Positions 28,164-37,592 are shown, counted from the stretch's first letter. The stretch is 64,000 bases of DNA from Stenotrophomonas acidaminiphila (GCF_001431595.1 NZ_LDJO01000007.1:34145-98144); one strand, 5' to 3'. Program-made: numbers and translations. Notes: generated from the sequence alone by a model not told the origin.

Positions 28164-30074
28164 ATGACCGGTACACCCGTTGCCGCGCGCGATGCCGGCA
28201 TCGCCGTACTGCCGCCGGAAAGCCCGCTGCCCATGCCCGTGCAGTCGCTGCGCGAGGGGCGCCTGCACGGGCGGCGGCAGGACACGTCGCCGCCGAACAT
28301 CGTGCTGCGCCGCCTGTACGTGTTCGGCAGCACCGCGGCAATGACCGCGGTGGCGACGTGGATGATGGCGCGGGTCCTGGCCAACGGCGGCATCAACGTG
28401 CTCGAAGCCTGCCTGCTGGCCCTGTTCGTGCTGTTGTTCGCCTGGATCGCATTTTCCTTCGTCAGCAGCCTGGCCGGCCTGCAGGCGCTGCTGCGCGGAC
28501 GGCGCAAGCTGGGCATCCACCCGGACGCGCCGCTGCCCACGCTGCACAGCCGCACCGCGCTGCTGATGCCCACCTACAACGAGGATCCGCGGCGGATGAT
28601 GGCCGGGCTGCAGGCCATCTACGAATCGGTGGCGGCCACCGGCCAGCTCGACCGTTTCGATTTCTTCGTGCTCAGCGATACCACCCGCGATGCCATCGGC
28701 CGCGCCGAGGAGCAGGTGTTCGCGCGCCTGGTCGAGACCACCGGCGGCCGTGGCCGATTGTTCTACCGGCGCCGCGCCGACAACGCCGGGCGCAAGGCCG
28801 GCAACATCGCCGACTGGGTACGCCGCTTCGGCGGCGCCTATCCGCAGATGCTGATCCTGGACGCGGACAGCCTGATGACCGGCGAAGTGATCGTGCGTCT
28901 GGCCTCGGCCATGGAAAAACACCCCGACGTCGGCCTGATCCAGTCGCTGCCGGCGGTGGTCGGCGGGCGTACCGCGTTCGCGCGCATGCAGCAGTTCGGT
29001 GGCCGCGTCTATGGCCCGGTGATGGCCTACGGCGTGGCCTGGTGGCACGGCGCCGAGAGCAACTACTGGGGCCACAATGCGGTGATCCGTACCCGCGCCT
29101 TCGCCGAACAGGCCGGGTTGCCGGAGCTGCCCGGGCGCAAGCCGTTCGGCGGGCACGTGCTCAGCCACGATTTCGTCGAGGCCGCGCTGATGCGCCGTGG
29201 CGGCTGGGCGGCGCACATGGTGCCCTACCTCCAGGGCAGCTACGAGGAAGGGCCGCCGACGCTGACCGACCTGCTCATCCGCGACCGCCGCTGGTGCCAG
29301 GGCAACCTGCAGCACTCCAAGGTGGTCACCGCCGCCGGCCTGCACTGGATCAGCCGGGTGCACATGCTGGTCGGCATCGGCCACTACTTCACCGCACCGA
29401 TGTGGGCGATGCTGATGCTGATCGGCATGGCGATCCCGCTGATCCATGGTGGCATCGACCTGGCCGAGGAGCTGCACCTGCGGTTGTCGCCGGCGCACTA
29501 CTGGCGCGGGCTGGACCAGCAGGGCGTGCTGTGGGTGTTCGCGGTCACCATGGGCGTGCTGCTGGCGCCCAAGGCGATGGGCTACGTGGCCATGCTCAGC
29601 GCGCGCAGCGAGCGGCAGGGCTGCGGCGGCGCGCTGCGCGCTTTCGTCTCGATGCTGCTGGAAACGCTGCTGGCGGCACTGATGGCGCCGGTGGTGATGT
29701 ACGTACAGTCGCGCGGCGTGGCCGAGGTGCTGGCCGGCAAGGACTCGGGCTGGGACGCGCAGCAGCGCGACGACGGCCGGGTGTCATGGATCGCCTTGCT
29801 GCGCAGCTACGGCGGGCTGAGCGTGTTCGGCTTGGTGATGGGGGCGATGGCCTACGCCGTGTCGCCGTCGCTGGCGGCGTGGATGGCGCCGGTAGTGATC
29901 GGCATGGTGCTGGCGGTGCCGGTGGTGGGGCTGACCTCCTCGCGCAAGATCGGCGACTGGCTGCGCCGGCACCGGTTGCTGTCCATTCCCGAGGAGAGTG
30001 CGCCGCCGCCGGTGCTGGTGCGTGCGGCGGAACTGCGTGCGGCGGCGATGCAGACGCCGCTTTCCGTGGAGTAG
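28164..30074 (+). CDS. opgH: Glucans biosynthesis glucosyltransferase H
   Basis: Inner-membrane GT2 enzyme (636 residues) that polymerises glucose from UDP-glucose into osmoregulated periplasmic glucan. [25 protein letters not shown] and the substrate-gating motif [14 protein letters not shown] appear in order, with two N-terminal and several C-terminal transmembrane segments. No opgG is adjacent, which is common in this family of bacteria. The ATG at 28164 fits the family's N-terminus; the 294-base upstream gap is very GC-rich and shows no gene. Confidence 0.94.
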   Translation: MTGTPVAARDAGIAVLPPESPLPMPVQSLREGRLHGRRQDTSPPNIVLRRLYVFGSTAAMTAVATWMMARVLANGGINVLEACLLALFVLLFAWIAFSFVSSLAGLQALLRGRRKLGIHPDAPLPTLHSRTALLMPTYNEDPRRMMAGLQAIYESVAATGQLDRFDFFVLSDTTRDAIGRAEEQVFARLVETTGGRGRLFYRRRADNAGRKAGNIADWVRRFGGAYPQMLILDADSLMTGEVIVRLASAMEKHPDVGLIQSLPAVVGGRTAFARMQQFGGRVYGPVMAYGVAWWHGAESNYWGHNAVIRTRAFAEQAGLPELPGRKPFGGHVLSHDFVEAALMRRGGWAAHMVPYLQGSYEEGPPTLTDLLIRDRRWCQGNLQHSKVVTAAGLHWISRVHMLVGIGHYFTAPMWAMLMLIGMAIPLIHGGIDLAEELHLRLSPAHYWRGLDQQGVLWVFAVTMGVLLAPKAMGYVAMLSARSERQGCGGALRAFVSMLLETLLAALMAPVVMYVQSRGVAEVLAGKDSGWDAQQRDDGRVSWIALLRSYGGLSVFGLVMGAMAYAVSPSLAAWMAPVVIGMVLAVPVVGLTSSRKIGDWLRRHRLLSIPEESAPPPVLVRAAELRAAAMQTPLSVE

Positions 30075-30162
30075 CAGGGCGGTCCCCGTTCTGCTGACGA
30101 CCGGCTTCTGGTTTCGGCTGCAGAACGGATCGGGTGTGAAACGGTTCGAGGGGTGAAGATGC

Positions 30163-30198
30163 CTTCGCCTTCGCCTTCGCCTTCGCTTTCGCTTTCGC
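30163..30198. repeat. Hexamer tandem repeat (CTTCGC x4, TTTCGC x2)
   Basis: Six uninterrupted 6-base units, the last two with a C-to-T change at the first base. Slippage-prone, non-coding. Confidence 0.9.
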
Positions 30199-30393
30199 GG
30201 TTGCTCGTGCTTTTGCTTCTGCGCTTTTGATTTCCGGGTCCCCTTCTGTAGCGACGGAGCCGGCGGGAGTAACCCGAAGGGCGGCGTGCATGGGTTCGGC
30301 GGAAATAGGCGAAGCACTGCTTCGCCCCGCCGGACGGGCGGGCGCCGCACGGCGCCTGCCCCGGACTCGGCAGCGAAGCGGGCGGGCACGCCG

Positions 30394-30427
30394 TTTTTCG
30401 ATGAGACAGGGATGTCTCGTCGAAAAA
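30394..30427. repeat. Long hairpin repeat with 15-base arms
   Basis: Arms TTTTTCGATGAGACA and TGTCTCGTCGAAAAA pair with a single G-T wobble around a GGGA tetraloop. It has the appearance of a dispersed xanthomonad intergenic palindrome and could also act as a terminator. Confidence 0.85.
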
Positions 30428-30509
30428 TCCCGGCGGCGGAGTGGACCCGGAGTGCCGCAGGCACGGAGGGCGCGGAGGCAGGGGCGTGTTGACTCGCCAT
30501 TCGGCTGTT

Positions 30510-30601
30510 GAAAAGCGCCTCTTTGGGCCACGTTTCTTTGCACGAGCAAAGAAAGATGGCTCGCTCCTCGAAGGGGAGCGAAAGCCTTTGATCCTGCTTT
30601 T
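30510..30601 (+). repeat. Intergenic element, copy A (forward)
   Basis: Two stacked hairpins: a perfect 9-bp stem TTTCTTTGC / GCAAAGAAA with loop ACGA (30533-30554), then a 7-bp stem TCGCTCC / GGAGCGA (30561-30581), then a tail ending CCTGCTTTT. The same order recurs inverted about 150 bases downstream as copy B. Confidence 0.7.
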
Positions 30602-30689
30602 GTCGACCTCGATTCCTTGAGGTTCAGAAGCAAGAGGAGGTGCAGGAGGAGAACCAGCTAGCCAAAAACGGGCAAGGCCATGGGAAAGG

Positions 30690-30790
30690 CTTGAAAGCAG
30701 AGCTTTCGCCCCTGCTTCGCAGGAGCAAGTTACTTCTCTTTGCTCGTGCAAAGAGAAGTAACCAAGAGAAAGCAGGGGCCGGGCCGCAAG
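30690..30790 (-). repeat. Intergenic element, copy B (inverted)
   Basis: Reverse-complement relative of copy A. The first hairpin has a perfect 15-bp stem GTTACTTCTCTTTGC / GCAAAGAGAAGTAAC around TCGT (30729-30762). The second hairpin is CCTGC / GCAGG (30711-30723), followed on the minus strand by the shared CGAAAGC...CTGCTTT tail. The core GCACGAGCAAAG is identical in both copies. Confidence 0.7.
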
Positions 30791-30944
30791 CCGATGCGGC
30801 TGCGCCGCATCGGTCCCCTGCGCGCCTCGCGTGCCGAGGGGGCGGCGCACAACTCGCTTCGCTCAGACACGCGCGCCTCTTTACCCCTCGGCCCGCTGCG
30901 GTGCTCGGCTCGCTCTACGGCCAGAGGGAGTCAAAAGCTGGGAG

Positions 30945-30968
30945 CAACCGCAACCGCAACCGCAACCG
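30945..30968. repeat. Hexamer tandem repeat (CAACCG x4)
   Basis: Four perfect 6-base units shortly before the esterase gene. Confidence 0.9.
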
Positions 30969-30996
30969 CAATGGCTTGGCCGCCTGCCTGCGCAGG

Positions 30997-31002
30997 CATA
31001 AT
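30997..31002 (+). promoter_or_regulatory. Candidate -10 box for the esterase gene
   Basis: CATAAT 28 bases before the ATG, predicting a leader of about 22 bases. Confidence 0.4.
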
Positions 31003-31030
31003 GCGTCCCGGTCCCTTGGAGTCGCATGCA

Positions 31031-31696
31031 ATGCTGGAAACAGTGGAACAGGAAACCGGCGCGGCGCCGGAATGGTCGGTGATCTGGCTGCACGGGCTGG
31101 GTGCCGATGGCCATGACTTCGCGCCGATCGTGCCGGAGCTGGTGCGGCCGCACTGGCCGGCGATCCGCTTCGTGTTCCCGCATGCGCCCAAGCGTCCGGT
31201 CAGCATCAACAACGGCATGCCGATGCGCGCGTGGTACGACATCGTCAGCCTGGACTTCCGCAGCCGTGCCGACGCCAGCGGCGTGGCCGAATCCGTGGCC
31301 CAGGTGGAGGCGTTGATCGCCCGCGAACAGGCCCGTGGCACGCCGCGCGAACGCATCCTGCTGGCCGGCTTTTCGCAGGGCGGCGCCATCACCCTGTCCA
31401 CCGGCCTGCGGCAGCAGTCGCCGCTGGCCGGGCTGGTCGCGCTGTCCACCTACCTGCCGGAAGTGGATGCCGCCGCCGCGCAGCTGGCAGCAGGCGCCAC
31501 CGCGCAGCCGGTATTCATGGCCCACGGCAGCGGTGACCCGGTGATCCCGGTACAGGTCGCCGAGCACAGCCTGCAGGTGCTCCGGAAACTGGGGTTCGGG
31601 GTGGAATGGCACCGCTATGCGATGGCGCACCAGGTCTGCGCCGAGGAAATCCAGGCCCTTGGCGACTGGCTGCAGGCGCGCTTCGCAGCGGGCTGA
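31031..31696 (+). CDS. Carboxylesterase / phospholipase family alpha-beta hydrolase
   Basis: A 221-residue hydrolase of the EstB / acyl-protein thioesterase-like family. WLHGLGADGHDF near the N-terminus forms the oxyanion region, the nucleophile is Ser115 in GFSQGG, and HGSGDPVIP carries the catalytic Asp. The histidine is expected near the C-terminus (RYAMAHQVCAEE). The sequence RPVSINNGMPMRAWYD is typical of the family. No signal peptide, so cytoplasmic. Substrate unknown. Confidence 0.9.
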   Translation: MLETVEQETGAAPEWSVIWLHGLGADGHDFAPIVPELVRPHWPAIRFVFPHAPKRPVSINNGMPMRAWYDIVSLDFRSRADASGVAESVAQVEALIAREQARGTPRERILLAGFSQGGAITLSTGLRQQSPLAGLVALSTYLPEVDAAAAQLAAGATAQPVFMAHGSGDPVIPVQVAEHSLQVLRKLGFGVEWHRYAMAHQVCAEEIQALGDWLQARFAAG

Positions 31697-31791
31697 ATCC
31701 GTGGCTGGCGGGGCGGGTGGTGGCTGCCGGAGCGTGCCGGGGTTGGCTAACATGCGTCATCCGGGGAGCAATGCAGGGCAGGGGAGTGGCG

Positions 31792-32517
31792 ATGAAGGTA
31801 CTCATTGCCGATGACGAGCCGCTGGCGCGCGAACGCCTGCGCATGCTGTTGTCCGCGCACGGTGACGTGGCGGTGGTGGCCGAGGCCGGCGATGGCCAGG
31901 CGACGCTCCAAGCCTGCGCGCGCGCGCAGCCGGACGTGGTGCTGCTGGACATCGCCATGCCGGGCATCGACGGCCTGGACGTGGCGCGGCACCTGGCGCG
32001 GCTCGAACCGCGCCCGGCGGTGGTGTTCTGCACCGCCTACGAGTCGCATGCGCTGTCGGCGTTCGAGGCGGCGGCCATCGATTACCTGATGAAGCCGGTG
32101 CGTGCCGAACGGCTGGCGGCCGCGCTGGAGCGGGCCCGTACCTTCCTGGCCGGACGGGTCGGGGGGGCGGCCCCCGCCGCGGGCGGACGCCGGGTGCTGT
32201 GCGCGCGGCTGCGCGGCAACCTGCGGGTGATCCCGCTGGAGGACGTGTTCTACCTGCAGGCCGAGGAGAAGTACGTGGTGGTCCACCATGTGCACGGCGA
32301 GGACCTGATCGAGGAATCGCTGCGCTCGCTGGAGGAGGAGTTCGGCACCCGCTTCGTGCGCATCCACCGCAATTGCCTGGTCTCGCGTGAACGCCTACAG
32401 GAACTGCGGCGGACCGCGGCCGGGCAGGTGCAGGCGGTGCTGCGCGGGGTGGCGCAGCCGCTGGAGGTCAGCCGCCGCTGCGTGGCGGCGTTGAAGGCGG
32501 AACTGGCCGGCACGTGA
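31792..32517 (+). CDS. LytTR response regulator, AlgR-like
   Basis: Two-component response regulator of 241 residues. The receiver domain begins [17 protein letters not shown], with phosphoacceptor Asp53 in LLDIAMPG and the switch Lys in YLMKPV. The C-terminal LytTR DNA-binding domain (about 140-240) contains [18 protein letters not shown] and RIHRNCLV. This is the AlgR architecture; in this position, ahead of hemC, it matches the algR-hemC neighbourhood of pseudomonads and xanthomonads. No sensor kinase is adjacent here. The ATG at 31792 with GGGGAG upstream is preferred; 31771 is an alternative. Confidence 0.9.
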   Translation: MKVLIADDEPLARERLRMLLSAHGDVAVVAEAGDGQATLQACARAQPDVVLLDIAMPGIDGLDVARHLARLEPRPAVVFCTAYESHALSAFEAAAIDYLMKPVRAERLAAALERARTFLAGRVGGAAPAAGGRRVLCARLRGNLRVIPLEDVFYLQAEEKYVVVHHVHGEDLIEESLRSLEEEFGTRFVRIHRNCLVSRERLQELRRTAAGQVQAVLRGVAQPLEVSRRCVAALKAELAGT

Positions 32518-32527
32518 GTCCTGCGCC

Positions 32528-32533
32528 GATAAT
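32528..32533 (+). promoter_or_regulatory. -10 box GATAAT, hemC probably leaderless
   Basis: The hexamer ends six bases (GGCGCC) before the hemC ATG, so a transcript starting at the usual distance would begin at or next to the start codon. Confidence 0.55.
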
Positions 32534-32539
32534 GGCGCC

Positions 32540-33448
32540 ATGAACATGCTGCGCATCGCCACCCGCAAGAGCCCGCTCGCCCTGTGGCAGAGCGAACACG
32601 TCGCCGCCCGCCTGCGCCAGGCGCACCCGGGCCTGTCGGTCGAACTGGTGCCGATGAGCACGCGCGGCGACGAGGTCCTGGACCGCTCGCTGGCCGCCAT
32701 CGGTGGCAAGGGCCTGTTCCTCAAGGAGCTGGAACTGGCGATGCTGCGCGGGGAGGCCGACTGCGCGGTGCACTCGCTCAAGGACGTGCCGATGGAACTG
32801 GATGCGCCGTTCGCGCTGCCGGCGATCCTGGAACGCGCCGATCCGGCCGATGCCTTCGTTTCCAACCGCCATGCCACCCTGGACGCGCTGCCGCACGGCG
32901 CGGTGGTGGGCACCTCGTCGTTGCGCCGCCAGGCGCAGTTGCGCGCGCTGCGCCCGGACCTGCAGGCGCGCGACCTGCGCGGCAACGTCAATACCCGCCT
33001 GGCCAAGCTCGACGCCGGCGATTACGACGCCATCATCCTGGCCTGCGCCGGGCTCGAGCGCCTGGAGCTGGGTACGCGGATCCGCGACCGCCTGCGCGCA
33101 CCGCAGTGGCTGCCGGCGCCGGCGCAGGCAGCGGTGGCGGTGGAATGCCGCGCCGATGCGGCCGACGTGATCGCGCTGCTGGCGGTGCTGGACCATGCCG
33201 GTACCCGCGCCTGCGTGGAGGCCGAGCGGGCGATGAACCGCGCGCTGGACGGAAGCTGCCACGTGCCGGTGGCCGGGCTGGCGCAATGGCGCGGCGAGGA
33301 CCTGTGGCTGCAGGGGCTGGTCGGCGGTGTCGCCGACGGGCGCGCGGTGCGCGCGCAGGCCCAGGGCCCGGGCAATGATCCGGAAGCGCTGGGCCGGGAT
33401 GTCGCGCGCCAGCTGCTGGACGGCGGCGCCGGCGAACTGCTGCGCTGA
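32540..33448 (+). CDS. hemC: Hydroxymethylbilane synthase (porphobilinogen deaminase)
   Basis: Tetrapyrrole pathway enzyme, 302 residues, joining four porphobilinogens. [13 protein letters not shown] is the N-terminal signature, [11 protein letters not shown] holds the catalytic aspartate and RGNVNTRL the pyrrole-binding arginines. The dipyrromethane cofactor cysteine is Cys240 in LDGSCHVPV. It follows the AlgR-like gene by 22 bases but has its own -10 box. Confidence 0.97.
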   Translation: MNMLRIATRKSPLALWQSEHVAARLRQAHPGLSVELVPMSTRGDEVLDRSLAAIGGKGLFLKELELAMLRGEADCAVHSLKDVPMELDAPFALPAILERADPADAFVSNRHATLDALPHGAVVGTSSLRRQAQLRALRPDLQARDLRGNVNTRLAKLDAGDYDAIILACAGLERLELGTRIRDRLRAPQWLPAPAQAAVAVECRADAADVIALLAVLDHAGTRACVEAERAMNRALDGSCHVPVAGLAQWRGEDLWLQGLVGGVADGRAVRAQAQGPGNDPEALGRDVARQLLDGGAGELLR

Positions 33449-33480
33449 GACCGCGGCGCCGGCGGGAACGGCGGCCCGCC

Positions 33481-33500
33481 GCCGGCGGTCAGCCGCCGGC
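33481..33500. terminator. Bidirectional terminator between hemC and the DUF481 gene
   Basis: Perfect 8-bp stem GCCGGCGG / CCGCCGGC with loop TCAG in a convergent gap. Confidence 0.7.
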
Positions 33501-33526
33501 CCGGGCCACCCCCGCGTCGTGCTCGC

Positions 33527-34303
33527 TTACTTGAAGCTGTAGACCACGTTCATCGTGGCCAGGGTGTCGGTCTTGCGCTTGTCCTCGGCCACGTCGCTGT
33601 TGTAGCGGGCCTGCCAGCCGGCCTTGAGCGCGAAATGGCGGTTCATCGCCACCGAGACGCCGAAATCGTTCTGCGCGAAGGTGTTGTACGAGCCGGATTC
33701 GACCAGCAGGGTGTTCACCAGGTCGGTGTTGTCGGTGAGGCCGAACTTCAGGTCGAACAGGCCGCGGCCGATCAGCCCGGTGCGGTTCTCGTCGGTCTCG
33801 GAGTTGTGCGAGCGGCGCACGCCGGGGCCGATCTGGGTGTCCAGCACCAGGCGCTCGCCGTCGATCAGCCGGGTACCGTAGCCGAGACCGAAGCTGCCCT
33901 GGCGGTCGTAGGTCGCGAAATCATCGCTTTCGTAGCGCACCGTGGCGGTCAGCTGGCGGTGTTCGCCCAGCTGCAGGGCGCTGCCGGCGCCCGCGGTATA
34001 GCGGTTGGCGGTGGTCTGGCGCTCGCGGTAGGTGTTGCCGTTGTCGTCGGTCTGCTTGTACTCGGCGCTGGAGCGCAGGCCGAACAGGTCCATGCTGTGC
34101 ACCCAGTCGTCGTCGGTGTAGCGCAGCTTGAGGCGGCCATTGAGGCTTTCGGTGGAGCTGTTGCCACGCGCCGAGGCGAACCCGAGCTCGCCGCCGCTGC
34201 CGCTCCAGGGCGAGGTCATCGCGGCAGGGTCGGAAGCATCGTCCGCCCACGCCATCGGGGCGCACAACAGCAGCGGCAGGAGCAGGGAAACACGCAGGGA
34301 CAT
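33527..34303 (-). CDS. DUF481 outer-membrane beta-barrel protein (YdiY-like)
   Basis: 258 residues with a signal peptide of about 20 residues (cleavage after AWA). The rest consists of alternating amphipathic strands rich in Tyr and Asp, ending in Phe-Lys (VVYSFK). GELGFASARGNSSTESLNGRLKLRY is the DUF481 start. The family includes the salt-induced protein YdiY; function is otherwise unknown. GGAGA precedes the ATG at 34303. Divergent from the WYL regulator. Confidence 0.87.
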   Translation of the reverse strand: MSLRVSLLLPLLLCAPMAWADDASDPAAMTSPWSGSGGELGFASARGNSSTESLNGRLKLRYTDDDWVHSMDLFGLRSSAEYKQTDDNGNTYRERQTTANRYTAGAGSALQLGEHRQLTATVRYESDDFATYDRQGSFGLGYGTRLIDGERLVLDTQIGPGVRRSHNSETDENRTGLIGRGLFDLKFGLTDNTDLVNTLLVESGSYNTFAQNDFGVSVAMNRHFALKAGWQARYNSDVAEDKRKTDTLATMNVVYSFK

Positions 34304-34452
34304 CGGGAAGTCTCCAGGGAGAAGGCGGGAACGGGAACCGTTTTCATGATACCGGATGACCCCGCCGCGCCCGCTGCGCCCGCCGGGCGGCGCTTGGCCC
34401 ACGGTTAAGCCTGGCGCCATGCCCGCCGCGCGCCATTCACCTCCGAGTCGGA

Positions 34453-34458
34453 CATAAT
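34453..34458 (+). promoter_or_regulatory. -10 box CATAAT, WYL regulator probably leaderless
   Basis: Separated from the ATG by six bases (CGGGCC), the same spacer as at lptM. Confidence 0.55.
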
Positions 34459-34464
34459 CGGGCC

Positions 34465-35430
34465 ATGGACCGCTATGAACGCATCAACGCACTGCATCGC
34501 CTGCTCAAGTCCGCGCGCTACCCGATCACGGTGGCGCGCCTGCAGGAGGAACTGGGCTGTTCACGGGCCACGGTCTACCGCGACCTGGCCTTCCTGCGCG
34601 ACGCCCTGATGGCGCCGGTGGAGGGCGACGGCGAGGCGGGTTTCCGCTACCAGAGCGGGGAAAGCGACCGTTTCGAGCTGCCCGGGCTGTGGCTGAGCTC
34701 GGAGGAGCTGCATGCGCTGCTGGCGTCCCAGCACCTGCTGGCACGCACCGGCGGCGGCGTGCTGTCCTCGGTGCTGGCACCGCTGCAGCAGCGCATCGAA
34801 AGCCTGCTGGCGGCCCAGGCCGGTGCGTCGACGTGGCCGGTGGAGCGGGTGCGGGTGATCCCGCATCGCGGCCGCAAGCTCGACGAGGCCAGCTTCCGCA
34901 CGGTGGCTTCGGGCGTGCTCGAGCGCCGCCAGCTGTCCTTCGATTACCGGGCGCGTTCCACCGACGAGGTCACCCGGCGCACGGTCTCGCCGCAGCGCAT
35001 CACCCATTACCGCGACAACTGGTACCTGGATGCCTGGGACCATGGTCGCGAGGCGCTGCGCAGCTTCGCCGTGGACCGCATCCACAAGGCGCGGGTGATC
35101 GACCAGGCCGCGCGCGACATCGATGACAGCGAACTGGACGCGCAGCTGGGCGCCGGCTACGGCATCTTCTCCGGCGCGCCCAAGGGCTGGGCGACCATCG
35201 TGTTCAGCGCCAAGGCGGCGCGCTGGGTGGCCGACGAGCACTGGCACTCCAGGCAGCAGGGCCGCTTCCTGGCCGACGGCCGCTATGAGCTGAAGGTGCC
35301 GTACAGCGTGTCGCGGGAACTGCTGATGGATGTGCTGCATTACGGCTCGGACGCCGAGATCGTCGAGCCGCAGTCGCTGCGCGAGCAGGCCAAGGCGCTG
35401 CTGTCGCTGGCGCTGAGCAACTACGACTGA
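34465..35430 (+). CDS. YafY-type transcriptional regulator (HTH-11 + WYL)
   Basis: A 321-residue regulator. The N-terminal winged helix (about 5-60) has LGCSRATVYRDLAFLRD; the WYL domain follows (about 140-220), with YRDNWYLDAWDHGREALRSFAVDRI and a C-terminal WCX extension. WYL domains sense ligands, often nucleic acids or nucleotides. Targets are unknown; it stands alone and is followed by a hairpin. Confidence 0.9.
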   Translation: MDRYERINALHRLLKSARYPITVARLQEELGCSRATVYRDLAFLRDALMAPVEGDGEAGFRYQSGESDRFELPGLWLSSEELHALLASQHLLARTGGGVLSSVLAPLQQRIESLLAAQAGASTWPVERVRVIPHRGRKLDEASFRTVASGVLERRQLSFDYRARSTDEVTRRTVSPQRITHYRDNWYLDAWDHGREALRSFAVDRIHKARVIDQAARDIDDSELDAQLGAGYGIFSGAPKGWATIVFSAKAARWVADEHWHSRQQGRFLADGRYELKVPYSVSRELLMDVLHYGSDAEIVEPQSLREQAKALLSLALSNYD

Positions 35431-35438
35431 CCCGGCCC

Positions 35439-35456
35439 GCGCCGCAAAGGCGGCGC
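35439..35456. terminator. Terminator after the WYL regulator
   Basis: 7-bp stem GCGCCGC / GCGGCGC with loop AAAG, ending just before the FNR-type dyad of ubiD. Confidence 0.6.
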
Positions 35457-35458
35457 GC

Positions 35459-35472
35459 TTGACCCAGGTCAT
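35459..35472 (+). promoter_or_regulatory. FNR/ANR-type dyad upstream of ubiD
   Basis: TTGACCCAGGTCAT, one mismatch from the TTGAC-N4-GTCAA palindrome. Its centre is 64.5 bases before the chosen ubiD ATG, and a CAGAAT hexamer (35495-35500) lies exactly where a -10 box belongs for an activator centred at -41.5. Confidence 0.6.
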
Positions 35473-35529
35473 GGGGCGATGCCGGCCGCGTCGCCAGAAT
35501 CGGTGTCCCCGATGGCCCGGAGCCGCCGC

Positions 35530-36996
35530 ATGGCCTTCCACGATCTGCGCGGTTTCCTGCAGCACCTGGGTGCCTGCGGCCAGCTGCGCGAACTCGCCGT
35601 GCCGGTGGATCCGGAACTGGAAAGCACCGCGCTGTGCCTGCGCGCGCTGCGGGCGCAGGGGCCGGCGCTGCTGATGCCGGCAACCGGCTCGGCGCACCCG
35701 CTGCTGGGCAACCTGTTCGGGCACAGCCGCCGGATCGAGCTGGCCCTGGCCGGGCGCCCGCTGGCCTCGCTGCGCGAACTCGGCGAACTGCTGGCCGCGG
35801 TCAAGGAGCCGCGCTGGCCCGGCAACCTGCGCCAGGCGCTGGCGCACTGGCCGGAACTGGCGCAGCTGGCGCACGTGGCGCCGCGCCGGGTGGACGAGGC
35901 CGCGTTCGACGCGGACGTGCGCAGCGGCGAGGACGTCGATCTGGGCGTGCTGCCGGTGCAGCGCTGCTGGCCGCAGGACGCGGGCAAGCTGATCACCTTC
36001 GGCCTGGTGGTCACCCGCGGCACCCGCCAGCCACGGCAGAACGTGGCCATCTACCGCCAGCAGGTGATCGGCCGCAACCGGGTGATCATGCGCTGGCTGC
36101 CGCACCGCGGTGGCGCGCTGGACTTCGCCGACTGGCAGGCCGCGCACCCGGGCAGGCCGTTCCCGGTGCTGGTGGCGATCGGCGCCGACCCGGCGACCCT
36201 GCTGGCCGCGGTGGCGCCGGTACCCGACACGCTGTCCGAATACGAGTTCGCGGGGCTGCTGCGTGCATCGCGCACCCGGCTGTGGCGCAGCGCCCTGACC
36301 GGGCTGGACGCACCGGCCGGCGCGGAGATCCTGCTGGAGGGCTTCATCCACCCCGGTGACACCGCGCTGGAAGGTCCGTTCGGCGACCACACCGGCTACT
36401 ACAACGCGCAGGACACCTTCCCGGTGCTCACCGTCGAACGCATGCGCATGCGCACCGGCGCGATCTACCACGGCAGCTACATGGGGCGCGCCCCGTACGA
36501 CGAGCCCTCGGTGCTGTCGATGGCGCTGAACGACGTGTTCGTGCCGATCCTGCGCAAGGTGTTCCCCGAGATCGTGGATTTCTACCTGCCACCTGAGGCA
36601 TGTTCGTACCGGATCGCGGTGGTGAGCATCCGCAAGCAGTACGCGGGCCACGCGCGGCGGATCATGATGGGCATCTGGTCCTACCTGCGCCAGTTCACCT
36701 ACACCAAGTTCGTGATCGTCACCGACGACGACATCGACGTGCGCGACTGGTCGCAGGTGATCTGGGCGATCTCGACGCGGGTGGACCCGGCGCGCGACAG
36801 CATGCTGGTGGAGAACACGCCCATCGATTACCTGGACTTCTCCAGCCCGACCCCGAACCTGGGGTCCAAGCTGGGACTGGATGCCACCCACAAATGGCCG
36901 GCGGAAACCTCCCGCACCTGGAGCCGGCCGATCCAGCCCGACCCGGAGGTGGAGCGCCGCGTCGACGCGCTGTGGCGCGCGGTGATCGCGCACTGA
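35530..36996 (+). CDS. ubiD: 4-hydroxy-3-polyprenylbenzoate decarboxylase UbiD
   Basis: Prenyl-FMN-dependent decarboxylase of ubiquinone synthesis, 488 residues from the ATG at 35530 ([10 protein letters not shown], with GGAG eight bases upstream); two upstream ATGs give poor N-termini. Family markers include [36 protein letters not shown] and [12 protein letters not shown]. It is not next to ubiX. Its promoter carries an FNR-type dyad with the same geometry as that of ubiUV, implying induction at low oxygen. It may be an anaerobic paralogue or the only copy; this window cannot tell. It abuts the convergent DnrO-like gene without a gap. Confidence 0.93.
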   Translation: MAFHDLRGFLQHLGACGQLRELAVPVDPELESTALCLRALRAQGPALLMPATGSAHPLLGNLFGHSRRIELALAGRPLASLRELGELLAAVKEPRWPGNLRQALAHWPELAQLAHVAPRRVDEAAFDADVRSGEDVDLGVLPVQRCWPQDAGKLITFGLVVTRGTRQPRQNVAIYRQQVIGRNRVIMRWLPHRGGALDFADWQAAHPGRPFPVLVAIGADPATLLAAVAPVPDTLSEYEFAGLLRASRTRLWRSALTGLDAPAGAEILLEGFIHPGDTALEGPFGDHTGYYNAQDTFPVLTVERMRMRTGAIYHGSYMGRAPYDEPSVLSMALNDVFVPILRKVFPEIVDFYLPPEACSYRIAVVSIRKQYAGHARRIMMGIWSYLRQFTYTKFVIVTDDDIDVRDWSQVIWAISTRVDPARDSMLVENTPIDYLDFSSPTPNLGSKLGLDATHKWPAETSRTWSRPIQPDPEVERRVDALWRAVIAH

Positions 36997-37476
36997 TCAG
37001 TCGGTGGCGGCATCCCATGCCGGGTCGTCGAACAGCTGCGGGTAGCGTGCCAGCGCCGCGCGCATGGCGGCGATCTCCGCCACCGGCACCTGCTGCGACG
37101 TGCGCACCGCCTCGGCACCGGCCAGGAACCGTGCCAGCAGGCCATGCAGTGCCACGTCGGCTTCGGGCTCGAGCCTGCAGTTGGCGAAGATGTCGTTGAC
37201 CGCGGTATCGATCAGCGCCACCGTGCTGCTCGCCTGGGCGATGCCCATGTGGCCGTGCTCGTAGTGCTCCAGCGCCTGCACCGCCACGCGGATGGAACGC
37301 ATGCCCTCGCGCAGCGGCGCGTCGCTGGCCCAGCGCTGCGCGGGTGCCGTCGCCGTCGCGGTGGTCGGCGCATGCGCGGCATGCCCCTCGTGGGCTGACT
37401 GTGCGGCGGCGGTCGCGGAGGAAAGCGCGCCCGCGAGGATGAGCAGCGGGGCGCAAAGCAGGGTCGTGCGTAACAT
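36997..37476 (-). CDS. Secreted His-rich DnrO-like protein
   Basis: 159 residues with a signal peptide of about 23 residues, then HEGHAAHA, a short histidine cluster that could bind metal. A helical domain follows (LREGMRSIRVAVQALEHYEHGHMG, NCRLEPEADVALHGLLA). It resembles small periplasmic proteins labelled DnrO in denitrifying proteobacteria; I am moderately sure of that name and no biochemical function is established. GGAG lies seven bases before the ATG. An FNR-type dyad lies 76 bases upstream and a second one serves the divergent ubiU, so it is probably co-induced with anaerobic quinone synthesis. Confidence 0.7.
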   Translation of the reverse strand: MLRTTLLCAPLLILAGALSSATAAAQSAHEGHAAHAPTTATATAPAQRWASDAPLREGMRSIRVAVQALEHYEHGHMGIAQASSTVALIDTAVNDIFANCRLEPEADVALHGLLARFLAGAEAVRTSQQVPVAEIAAMRAALARYPQLFDDPAWDAATD

Positions 37477-37545
37477 GGTGTTCTCCGGAACGATGGGCCC
37501 ATGCCCATCCGTGCCGCAGCATCACATGCAGGCGCGCCGGTGCCC

Positions 37546-37559
37546 ATGATCCACGTCAA
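37546..37559 (-). promoter_or_regulatory. FNR/ANR-type dyad facing the DnrO-like gene
   Basis: On the minus strand TTGACGTGGATCAT, centred 76.5 bases before the start codon, with GATGCT (37523-37518) at the expected -10 position. It is a weaker match than its neighbour at 37579. Confidence 0.45.
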
Positions 37560-37578
37560 CGGCGTGCGGGCGCGGCGC

Positions 37579-37592
37579 TTGACCCACGTCAA
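37579..37592 (+). promoter_or_regulatory. FNR/ANR-type dyad upstream of ubiUV
   Basis: Perfect TTGAC-N4-GTCAA. Centre 63.5 bases before the ubiU ATG, with GATCAT at 37615-37620 in the -10 position for a class II site. Confidence 0.7.

Larger units (their letters stand above)
30075..31030. other. Gene-free intergenic block of inverted and tandem repeats
   Basis: About 950 bases between opgH and the esterase without a credible gene. Open frames across it translate to low-complexity Lys-Ala or Asn-Arg runs generated by hexamer repeats. It contains a hexamer tract, a 15-bp near-perfect hairpin, two inverted copies of an element of about 85 bases and a second hexamer tract, each listed separately. 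The frequency of such elements elsewhere in the genome cannot be seen from this window. Confidence 0.75.

Noticed and set aside
25284..29498. A 1404-codon minus-strand protein extending from the WbsX-like gene across DUF3817 and opgH
   Set aside because: Only the part downstream of about 27365 looks like protein; the rest is antisense to opgH and has shadow composition.
30163..30968. CRISPR array
   Set aside because: Units are six bases without spacers, and the inverted elements occur only twice; there are no cas genes.
30640..31116. Small proteins rich in Lys-Ala or Asn-Arg repeats in the 30-31 kb block
   Set aside because: They are produced by translating the hexamer repeats and hairpins, lack ribosome binding sites and resemble no protein.
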